This document shows positions 45,761-53,277 of a stretch of DNA of 64,000 nt, in pieces. The stretch is from positions 248,001 through 312,000 of the forward strand of contig NZ_BJVC01000001.1 in NCBI RefSeq assembly GCF_007988945.1, read 5' to 3'. Each line of letters starts with the position of its first letter. The stretch's first letter is position 1. The notes beneath the pieces are model-generated. The model was not told where the DNA came from. It saw only the letters and a program-made list of their open reading frames with translations, and searched no databases. The stretch is from Swaminathania salitolerans. GTDB taxonomy: Bacteria; Pseudomonadota; Alphaproteobacteria; Acetobacterales; Acetobacteraceae. The translations under genes and the position numbers were made by a program.

Positions 45761-46669
45761 ATGTCCGCCCCCGGTGAGACCGCCGCCCTTCCGGTACAGA
45801 CCGAAACGCACGATCCGCGCTATGCCTCGATCGAGCTCTGGCCCACGGCGACGATCATCGAGACTCTCGCAGAGGCCCAGATGGCCGCGACGGCTCTGGT
45901 CCGAGCGGCCGCCCCGATGCTGGAAAGGGCAGTCGAGGCTGCCCTGCCGCGGCTGCGCGCCGGGGGGCGTCTCGTCTATGTCGGGGCCGGAACCGCCGGA
46001 CGGATCGGTATGCAGGACGGCGTGGAGCTGATGCCGACCTATGGCTGGCCGGAGGAGCGTCTGGTCATGCTGCTCGCCGGGGGAGACCGGGCCATCAGCC
46101 GCGCCGTCGAGGGGGCGGAAGATGACGAGGCGACGGCATGTCGGGAAATTGCCGGTCACGCTGTGGGGCCGGACGACGTCGTTCTGGGCATCGCAGCAAG
46201 CGGGAACACGCCCTATAGCTGTGCTGCGGTATCCTGCGCCCGCGCGCGCGGCGCGTTGACGATCGGCGTCTCCTGCGTTGCAGATACCCGCCTGCTTGCC
46301 GAGGCGGAGCTGGGCATCCTCCTCCCCACCGGGGCCGAGGCCGTTGCCGGATCGACCCGGCTCAAGGCCGGCACGGCGCAGAAAGCCGCCCTCAACCTGC
46401 TCTCGACCACGCTCATGATCAGGCTCGGGCATGTCTATCGCGGTCTCATGGTGGATATGCGCGTCACCAATGCAAAGCTCAGACGCCGTGCCATCGGCAT
46501 GGTGAAGGCCCTCTCCGGCGGTTCGGATGAGGAGATCTGCGAGGCGCTCGACCGGAGCGGCGGCAACGTCAAACGCGCCGTTCTGCTGCGTGCCGGCATG
46601 ACGCTTCAGGAGGCCGAGGCGGCCCTGCAGGCGCATGACGGCAATCTTCATGCCGTACTGGGGCGCTGA
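45761..46669 (+). CDS. murQ: N-acetylmuramic acid 6-phosphate etherase
   Basis: 302 residues with the SIS fold (RLVYVGAGTAGRIGMQDGVELMPTYGWP, VLGIAASGNTPYSCAA) and the C-terminal UBA-like helical part (AVLLRAGMTLQEAEAALQAHDGNLHAVL). MurQ removes lactate from MurNAc-6-phosphate to give GlcNAc-6-phosphate during peptidoglycan recycling. GGAGAG precedes its ATG. Its stop is seven bases before anmK. Confidence 0.94.
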   Translation: MSAPGETAALPVQTETHDPRYASIELWPTATIIETLAEAQMAATALVRAAAPMLERAVEAALPRLRAGGRLVYVGAGTAGRIGMQDGVELMPTYGWPEERLVMLLAGGDRAISRAVEGAEDDEATACREIAGHAVGPDDVVLGIAASGNTPYSCAAVSCARARGALTIGVSCVADTRLLAEAELGILLPTGAEAVAGSTRLKAGTAQKAALNLLSTTLMIRLGHVYRGLMVDMRVTNAKLRRRAIGMVKALSGGSDEEICEALDRSGGNVKRAVLLRAGMTLQEAEAALQAHDGNLHAVLGR

Positions 46670-46676
46670 TATCGCG

Positions 46677-47816
46677 ATGGCGACCGGTATGCTCCGTGTC
46701 ATCGGCCTCATGAGCGGCACGTCGCTCGACGGGGTCGATGCGGCGTTTGTCGAGACCGATGGCAGGCGTGTCGGCCGGCGTGGCGCGTCGCTGAGCCTGC
46801 CCTACGATTCCGCGTTGCGCGAGGCCATCTATGGCCTGTTTGCCCGGGCGCCGGACCTGCCGCATGACGATCCGGCGCTGTGCGAGGTGGAGCGCGCGCT
46901 GACCGATATCCATGCCGAGGCGGTTCGCCGGATCCTTGCCGTCGAGGGCGGCGCGGATCTCGTCGGGTTTCACGGTCAGACAATCTGTCACGCGCCCCGA
47001 CGCGGCGTGAGCTGGCAGATCGGCGATGCGATCCGTCTCTCGGGTGCGGTCGGCTTGCCCGTGATCCATGATTTTCGCAGTGCCGATGTTCGGGCAGGGG
47101 GAGAGGGTGCGCCCCTCGCGCCATGGTATCACGCCGCCTGTCTCGACGGGCGGCAAGGGCCGGTCGCAATCCTCAATATCGGCGGTGTCGCCAATATCAC
47201 CTTCGTCGGTCGGGACGGTTCGGTTCTGGCGGGCGATACCGGTCCGGGCAATGCCCTGCTCGATGACTGGGCCTTGCGACATACCGGTATCGCCTGCGAT
47301 CGCGACGGTGCTCTGGCCCGCGCAGGCCGGGTCGATTCCGCGCGGCTGCACGATCTTCTGGCGCATGATTTCTTCCGCAGACCTCTGCCCAAATCCCTGG
47401 ACAGGCAGGATTTCATCGCTTCGCTCGAAACCCTGTCCCCGCTATCTCCGGAAGATGGAGCCGCAACGCTCGTCGCCATGACAGTTCATGCCATAGCGCG
47501 GACCCAGCTACCCGAGCCGCCCACGGCGTGGTTCGTCTGCGGCGGGGGGCGCCACAATCCCTCGATCATGGCAGCCCTCGCGTCCCGGCTTCCCGGTCGG
47601 GTCTCTCCCGTAGAGGCGCTGGGCTGGAATGGCGACATGCTCGAGGCGGAATGTTTCGCTTTTCTCGCCGCGCGCGCCCTGCGCGGTCTGCCGCTCTCGT
47701 CTCCGGGCATTACCGGCGCGCCCCGCCTTTCTTCCGGTGGGCGTCTGAGCTCTGCGGGTATCGCGCTGCCCGAGTCTTTTTTGTCATCGGGGACCATCCT
47801 CGGGATCGCGCGTTAA
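46677..47816 (+). CDS. anmK: Anhydro-N-acetylmuramic acid kinase
   Basis: 379 residues. The conserved start GLMSGTSLDGVDAAFVE, the sugar region GFHGQTICHAPR, DFRSADVRAGGEGAPLAPWYHA and NIGGVANITFV are all present. AnmK phosphorylates and opens 1,6-anhydro-MurNAc to MurNAc-6-phosphate, the MurQ substrate. Together with the symporter it forms a compact recycling operon. ATG 46677 was chosen, because 46635 would overlap murQ. Confidence 0.94.
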   Translation: MATGMLRVIGLMSGTSLDGVDAAFVETDGRRVGRRGASLSLPYDSALREAIYGLFARAPDLPHDDPALCEVERALTDIHAEAVRRILAVEGGADLVGFHGQTICHAPRRGVSWQIGDAIRLSGAVGLPVIHDFRSADVRAGGEGAPLAPWYHAACLDGRQGPVAILNIGGVANITFVGRDGSVLAGDTGPGNALLDDWALRHTGIACDRDGALARAGRVDSARLHDLLAHDFFRRPLPKSLDRQDFIASLETLSPLSPEDGAATLVAMTVHAIARTQLPEPPTAWFVCGGGRHNPSIMAALASRLPGRVSPVEALGWNGDMLEAECFAFLAARALRGLPLSSPGITGAPRLSSGGRLSSAGIALPESFLSSGTILGIAR

Positions 47817-47856
47817 GGCGGGGGTGCCGAAACGGGCACCGTAATCACTGTCAGAG

Positions 47857-47881
47857 CCGGATATCCGCGCCGGATATCCGG
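47857..47881. repeat. Paired CCGGATATCCG palindromes
   Basis: The 11-mer ccggatatccg occurs twice, starting at 47857 and 47870, each containing the palindrome cggatatccg. Together they make a near-perfect larger dyad between anmK and the small lipoprotein gene. It may be an operator or a terminator stem for anmK. Confidence 0.45.
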
Positions 47882-47905
47882 ATTGTCGAGAGAGGATGAC
47901 ATCTG

Positions 47906-48052
47906 ATGAAAGCGCCTGCCCTGTTCCTGTTTGTCGTCATGCTGGGGCTTTCCGCCTGTCAGGGAATCGATCATGCCGGTTGCCCGAACGACCCGCAGAA
48001 TATCTCCTACCAGGTCAACAGCCCGAAATCGGTCCTGCATACATGCAACTGA
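47906..48052 (+). CDS. 48-residue lipoprotein, Cys-containing
   Basis: ATG 47906 is preceded by GAGAGAGGA. The product begins MKAPALFLFVVMLGLSACQG, a clear lipoprotein signal with lipobox LSAC. The mature part is only ~31 residues and has two further cysteines (AGCPND and LHTCN*) that could form a disulfide. I recognise no family. It converges with the TonB receptor. Confidence 0.6.
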   Translation: MKAPALFLFVVMLGLSACQGIDHAGCPNDPQNISYQVNSPKSVLHTCN

Positions 48053-48087
48053 ACCACGATGATCGCGGCCCGATCTGATCTTCTCTT

Positions 48088-50601
48088 TCAGAAGCGTGCG
48101 GAAAGCGTTCCGAAAAACTGACGGGGTGCGGCGACATAGAGATTGGCGTTATTGTCGCCCCGCACCGATGCAGCGCCATAGATCCCGCCGATGTAATTCG
48201 TATCGAGCAGATTGGTGATCCCGAAATTTCCGGTGAGATGCTCCACGAAGCCGAGCCGTCCGAAATCATGCACGACCGAGAGATCCGCGACCCAGTAGGG
48301 GGGGATGAACAGATCGTTCATGAATGTCATGGGGCGGGCACTGATGTAATTCGCATCGAAACTCAAACGCGTGCCGCGCCAGTCATAACTCAGCCCGGTC
48401 TTGTACATATATGAGGGATAATAGACCTGTCGTTTTCCCTTCAGGTTATACAGTCTTCCGCCGTAATTGATGCCGGTGCCCTGATAACGGGCATCGTTCC
48501 AGCTGAAACTGTTCGTGATTTCCAGCGCGCGAACAGGGCGCAGACTCGCGAGAACATCCGCGCCATCCATCGTCTCGCGGCCCACGTTCAGATAGGCGTT
48601 GCGTGTATTGGCCGATGCGCCCTCCGTGATCGAGGCGAGGCGATTGAAATAATCGGTATGATAATAATCGACGGTGCCGGTAAAATATCTGTCCGTATAG
48701 CGATAGCCGACGACATAGGTCCAGCTGCGTTCCGGCTTCAGAATTTTCCGGTTCGCGTCGAACACCTGCTGGGCGGGTTGGGAGGCGTTTCCCAGCCCGC
48801 CCCATGCGGTGCCCGAGGATGCCTGGGAGTAATAATCATAGGCGCGCATGTTCTCGGCGATGTCCCAGTAAAGCTCATGACGGTCGTCGAGGTGATAGTC
48901 GAAACTGAAATGGGGCAGAAACGCCGCTGAGGCCGTCAAAGCGCCCTTTGCGGGCCTGCGATAATAGGCGTTCCAGCCTTCTGCCTTGAGTATGCGCGTG
49001 TCGTCACGTTTCGTGCCGCCATGCGTCGTCTGTGTCAGTGCCTTGAACCCCGCAAGCAGGGTCATGCCCGGCAGGATGCGCCAGCGATCCTGAAGGAAAA
49101 ACTGGAACGTATTGGTATTGTAGCTGTTTTCGAACCAGGTGCTTCCGGTGCCGCGTCTCAGCCCCGACATCATCGAATGGGCGGCAGAGGGCGTATCCTC
49201 GTAAAGACGCACATCGTAGATCCAGCGATTGCTTTCATACCACAGACCGGTCTGGACGAGGTTGCGATGCGGCGCCTCCCAGGAGAGTTTCTGGGTAAAG
49301 CCCACGCGTCGCATATCGGCATGGTTGCGCTGAAGCGCCATGGGTACGCCGCTGACCGTATTGTCCGGACGGAGATAGGGCACGCCGTAGCTGGGCGAGG
49401 TCACGAAGTTGTTCGTGCCGCCATAGATCGCGCTGTTCACGTTTCCATAAAGCACCGTGTCGCTGCGCAGTTTCTTCGTCAGATCGACACGTCCCGAAAG
49501 GGAAGAGAGATAGCTGCGCTGGATCTGCGAACCGTCCCAGGCATAATTGGCCGCCTCGTCATGCGAGAGAATGCCCTCATAACCGGGAGGGACCTGAGAG
49601 GTATATTGCGCGTAATAGGCCCAGAGCTTCGCCTTTTCGTAATCGGGTTTGAGAAAGGTCGTATCCCGCCCCATACGCCGCCACATGTTCAGCGTGAGAG
49701 GGAGGTAGTTTGCCTGCATGAAGTTCCCGTAGCCGAAAAACCCCGTGAGCGTCGCTTTTTCGTGGATCGGCTGGACGAATTTCGCATCTGCCTGCAATTC
49801 GCGCTGATATCCTTCCCCTTTCCAGAGATTGTTTTCCGTGCGAGCGAAAGAGGCATAGAATTTCGAGCCGGTGGCATTGAGAACGCCGCTATCGGCCCGC
49901 GCATAGGTCCTGAATGCGTTACTGCTTCCGAATGTCTGGCTGAGCCGCCCCCCGGCCCGGTCCGCCGGGTCGGAGGATGTATAGGTCAGGGCACCTCCGA
50001 GCAGCTGGGCCGAGAAAATATCGAGCGCGCCCGCGCCTTGCGACAGCGTCATGCCTGCGATGTCGTCCTGGATCATGGCCTGCGTGATCGATACGCCGTT
50101 CTGGTTGGGATATCCCTGCGACCCGAGCGGTATGCCGTCCAGTGTCGCGCCGAGCTGCAATTGCGTGAACCCGCGCACGTAGAAAGTATTGGCCGGCAAA
50201 TCGAGCCCGAACGCATCCGATGAGGTGAAGGTCGCTCCGGGCGTGGTGCGCGCGAGAGCCTTCATCGGATTCGTCCCCGGTACGAACCGGTCGATCGTCT
50301 TTCGCGTGACGACGATTTCGGCGGCATGGCTTTTCGTTTTCCGGGCGTTGACCGAGATGGATTCCGATCCCGCTGCGTGTCTCTTTTCCCCGGTCTTTCT
50401 CGTCCCGGATGCGATGGGCGCCGGAGCGGCGGGGGAGAGAGAGAGCGGGGGAGGTGGCGCAGAAGCGGACGACATGCCGGGAGACGAGGTCGGAATACCG
50501 GGATTCGGCGCGGAAACGGCAGGGAATGCGGCGCATGGAACAAGGAACGGTGCCAGCAGAAAACAGGGCTTCCTGCCGGTTCGCTGTTTTCTGCCTTGCA
50601 T
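48088..50601 (-). CDS. TonB-dependent siderophore-type receptor
   Basis: 837 residues from ATG 50601, which has GGGAGAGGC upstream. A signal sequence (CFLLAPFLVPCAAFPAVSA) and a Pro/Ser linker precede a TonB box-like EIVVT. The plug domain follows (FYVRGFTQLQLGATLDGIPLGS, IDIFSAQLLGGALTY-type segment). The barrel has 22-strand-like alternation and ends in Phe (RQFFGTLSARF). It resembles Fe-siderophore and FecA-like receptors of acetic acid bacteria. AT-rich DNA upstream (50640-50700) may hold a Fur-type site. Ligand unknown. Confidence 0.88.
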   Translation of the reverse strand: MQGRKQRTGRKPCFLLAPFLVPCAAFPAVSAPNPGIPTSSPGMSSASAPPPPLSLSPAAPAPIASGTRKTGEKRHAAGSESISVNARKTKSHAAEIVVTRKTIDRFVPGTNPMKALARTTPGATFTSSDAFGLDLPANTFYVRGFTQLQLGATLDGIPLGSQGYPNQNGVSITQAMIQDDIAGMTLSQGAGALDIFSAQLLGGALTYTSSDPADRAGGRLSQTFGSSNAFRTYARADSGVLNATGSKFYASFARTENNLWKGEGYQRELQADAKFVQPIHEKATLTGFFGYGNFMQANYLPLTLNMWRRMGRDTTFLKPDYEKAKLWAYYAQYTSQVPPGYEGILSHDEAANYAWDGSQIQRSYLSSLSGRVDLTKKLRSDTVLYGNVNSAIYGGTNNFVTSPSYGVPYLRPDNTVSGVPMALQRNHADMRRVGFTQKLSWEAPHRNLVQTGLWYESNRWIYDVRLYEDTPSAAHSMMSGLRRGTGSTWFENSYNTNTFQFFLQDRWRILPGMTLLAGFKALTQTTHGGTKRDDTRILKAEGWNAYYRRPAKGALTASAAFLPHFSFDYHLDDRHELYWDIAENMRAYDYYSQASSGTAWGGLGNASQPAQQVFDANRKILKPERSWTYVVGYRYTDRYFTGTVDYYHTDYFNRLASITEGASANTRNAYLNVGRETMDGADVLASLRPVRALEITNSFSWNDARYQGTGINYGGRLYNLKGKRQVYYPSYMYKTGLSYDWRGTRLSFDANYISARPMTFMNDLFIPPYWVADLSVVHDFGRLGFVEHLTGNFGITNLLDTNYIGGIYGAASVRGDNNANLYVAAPRQFFGTLSARF

Positions 50602-50801
50602 GACGCCTCTCCCGATTCGGTTTCGCAACGTCATTAAAAATACGTTATAATATCGAACGGAATCAATAGAGGGAGAACAAATCACCCAATCATGCTAGAG
50701 TCACGATGAAGAGATAAGCCCGTATTGAAGCAAGTCATGTTATTCACGTCTTTTCGATTCCGGTTCGTTCGCGAATCTCCAGAGAGGAAGGTCTCGTCAT
50801 C

Positions 50802-51719
50802 TTGCCCGCAGCGTTTCTGTTTTCCGTTTTTCTCGTTATCGCGATTCTTGCGATCTGTTTCCTGTTCGGCGGGGTCATGATCGTTCCGGGGCGATGGGTC
50901 TATGTGGTCGAGTTTCTCGGCAAGCCGCAGAGGCGCCTTCTCGAAAGCGGCCTGCATTTCCGTATTCCCGTTCTCAACAGGGTGGCCTATCGCGTTTCCC
51001 TCCAGCAGATGCAGGTCGAGACGTCGTCTCAGGTGAAGACACGTGACGACGTATTCATCGAGATACGCTGGGTTCTGCTCTACAGCGTGCGGGACGATCA
51101 GGAGGCCATCTTCAACTACGCCTACAAGGTATCGCAACCGGTCAAACGGCTCGTGTTCCGCGTCGAGAACGAGATACGGCAGATATCCTCGACCATGACG
51201 CTCGCCGAGCTCTATTCCCAGCGGAACGAGATCGCCCGTCGGGTGATAGAAGACCAGGTGGCCGATGCGCTGGAGTCCGGGCTCGACATCCACGGCGTGA
51301 CCATCGAGCAACCGATGCCGCCTTTCGAAATCCAGGAGGCAATGAACAACAAGCTCGCGGCGATCGCCCGCAAGGACGCCGCTCAGGCCGAGGCGGAAGC
51401 GGAGATGGTTCGCCGGGTCGGAATCGCCCGGGCCGAGGCGGAAAGCAAGAAACTGCAAGGCGAGGGAATCGCCAATGAGCGCAGGGCCATCGCCGCGGGC
51501 TTTGCCGAGGCGGCGGAACTGTTCCGCAAGAGCGTGCCCGATGTCAGCGAAGAGGCAATTCTTACCCTCATGCAGAATGTCAACCAGGCGGATATGGTCG
51601 TGACTGCGAGCCGTTCGGGCAAGGCAACGGTCATTTTCGTTCCTGTCGACATGAATGCCGGACAGATTGCCGCAGCCACGTCCGGACAGTTCATTTCCGC
51701 CGCGACCGAAGTATCGTGA
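50802..51719 (+). CDS. SPFH/Band 7 (stomatin-like) membrane protein
   Basis: 305 residues from TTG 50802, preceded by AGAGGAAGG. One N-terminal transmembrane segment (FLFSVFLVIAILAICFLFGGVMI) precedes the SPFH domain (VPGRWVYVVEFLGKPQRRLLESGLHFRIP, DDVFIEIRWVLLYSV). A long Ala/Glu-rich coiled coil follows (AAQAEAEAEMVRRVGIARAEAESKKLQGEGIA). Such proteins oligomerise at the inner membrane and organise membrane proteins or proteases. No NfeD partner is adjacent. The stop directly abuts that of the convergent gene. Confidence 0.88.
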   Translation: MPAAFLFSVFLVIAILAICFLFGGVMIVPGRWVYVVEFLGKPQRRLLESGLHFRIPVLNRVAYRVSLQQMQVETSSQVKTRDDVFIEIRWVLLYSVRDDQEAIFNYAYKVSQPVKRLVFRVENEIRQISSTMTLAELYSQRNEIARRVIEDQVADALESGLDIHGVTIEQPMPPFEIQEAMNNKLAAIARKDAAQAEAEAEMVRRVGIARAEAESKKLQGEGIANERRAIAAGFAEAAELFRKSVPDVSEEAILTLMQNVNQADMVVTASRSGKATVIFVPVDMNAGQIAAATSGQFISAATEVS

Positions 51720-53168
51720 TCAGCGTTCGCCATCGGTCAGGGTTCCGAGAAACGCGATGATCTTCTCCCGCTCCGCTTCGGTGAGGGCGGGCGCGTGTCG
51801 CTTGCCGAACGGTGCGTCGAGCGTATCCACATTGGCGCGATATTGCGGCGGAAGATCGTCGTAAAGACGGACCCGGCCGTTTTCGTCGCGTGGGTAGAAT
51901 CGCCCGGGAGACAGGTCGCGCAGGGCGTAGAAATCCATGACCTGTCTCAGCGTGGTGAAAACGCCGTTATGAAAGAAATGCCGTCTCGTTGCAGTGTTGC
52001 GCAGGGACGGCGTTCTGAAAAAGCCGCAATAGGCGCCATTTGTGCCGATGTCCGGACGCCCGGCCTCGCACAGGCCGAGATCGACGATGCCGGGCTCTGC
52101 CAGAGGCTGACGCGGCGCGGCAAGTGCCTCGTACTGGTGGTCGGTGAAGAGGGGCGGAAGGTGATCCTTCGTCACTGCGCTTAGATGACACGCCGCGCAA
52201 TTGCCCTTTGCGGGATCGTTGAACAATCTGAGCCCCTCAGCCTCATCCGGGTTAAGGTGGATCTTCCCCTCGAGCCAGGCATCGAAGCGGCTCGTATAGG
52301 GGTGAAAGGCGATATCCTCGATCTGGTAGCGCGCAAGGGCGAAAAGGGCCTCGCTGATCAGCATGTCATCCGAGGCATAGGGGCCGGCCAGTCGCAACAA
52401 TGCGGCGGTATAGGGCGCATGACGCAGGCGCCCGATCAGAATGTCCCGGTTCGAGGCCATTTCCCGCGGATCGTACAGAGGCCCCGCAGCCTGGGCCTGC
52501 AGGGTATCGGCCCGTCCGTCCCAGAACAATCCGCCCTGCGGAACCATGGCGAGCGCGGAGGCGCCTGCGCCCGCAGCCGATTTGGCCGCTCTCGCGCCCG
52601 GCCCTTGCGTCGGCGCGGGTGATGGTATGGGGGGCGCCCCCTCATTCGTCGGGTCGTCGGGGCCTATGCTGAAGGGCGGCTGTCTCTCGCGATAGGTCAG
52701 GGAAGGCACGGCACGGCGACCGACACGATCCATCGCGGCTCCCCCCCGGGCAAAGACCGCGTCGTCGACGGGCGCATAATGTGCCGAGGGAACGTGGCAG
52801 GAGGCGCAGGAGAGGTGTCCCGACCCTGAAAGAGCCTCGTCGAAGAAGAGCGCCTTGCCGAGACGCGCCATTGCGGAGAGCGGCATGGCGACCGGCCGCA
52901 AGAGATGCGTCGGACAGGGATTGCGGCCCTGATCGTCCGGTAAGCAGTTTCGGGGAGGCGCATCGTCCGGTCGCGCGCTTTGGGCGGAGGCGTCGCGGGC
53001 AGGGACGCTTGCCGGCCGGGAAATGCCCGGAGGCCCGACAGGCGCAGTCTCTTCGCGTGGCGGCTCCGTGGCCGACGCCTTCGCCGCACCGGCGCAGAGC
53101 AGGGAGAGGAGAAGCGCGACCGCCCTCCCGGACCGGGGGCGTCGTCGGACCGGTCTTCCGTCCGTCAC
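51720..53168 (-). CDS. Periplasmic dihaem cytochrome c peroxidase (MauG/CcpA-like)
   Basis: 482 residues from GTG 53168, which gives an export signal (RSGRAVALLLSLLCAGAAKASA). The longer frame to 53429 would overlap the upstream phosphoesterase. Two haem c sites occur: CASCHVPSAHYAPVD (~residue 125) and CAACHLSAV (~residue 310). Family blocks include LGKALFFDEALSGSGHLSC, GGLFWDGRADTLQAQA and FFRTPSLRNTATRRHFFHNGVF. It may reduce peroxide or carry out a MauG-type oxidation. It lies downstream of the phosphoesterase, probably co-transcribed. Confidence 0.88.
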   Translation of the reverse strand: MTDGRPVRRRPRSGRAVALLLSLLCAGAAKASATEPPREETAPVGPPGISRPASVPARDASAQSARPDDAPPRNCLPDDQGRNPCPTHLLRPVAMPLSAMARLGKALFFDEALSGSGHLSCASCHVPSAHYAPVDDAVFARGGAAMDRVGRRAVPSLTYRERQPPFSIGPDDPTNEGAPPIPSPAPTQGPGARAAKSAAGAGASALAMVPQGGLFWDGRADTLQAQAAGPLYDPREMASNRDILIGRLRHAPYTAALLRLAGPYASDDMLISEALFALARYQIEDIAFHPYTSRFDAWLEGKIHLNPDEAEGLRLFNDPAKGNCAACHLSAVTKDHLPPLFTDHQYEALAAPRQPLAEPGIVDLGLCEAGRPDIGTNGAYCGFFRTPSLRNTATRRHFFHNGVFTTLRQVMDFYALRDLSPGRFYPRDENGRVRLYDDLPPQYRANVDTLDAPFGKRHAPALTEAEREKIIAFLGTLTDGER

Positions 53169-53277
53169 TGCATCCTGCGCCTCGCCCGCAAATATGTCCC
53201 AAGACGTGTCCGGCCCCCGGACCGGTCCCCTGTTCCGCTCTGTAAGCCGACGCGCCTTTCCTTCAGGGCAGTAAGGC

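Noticed and set aside
49021-50223. Rightward frame opposite the second TonB receptor
   Set aside because: No domain, and the receptor frame shows plug and barrel features throughout.
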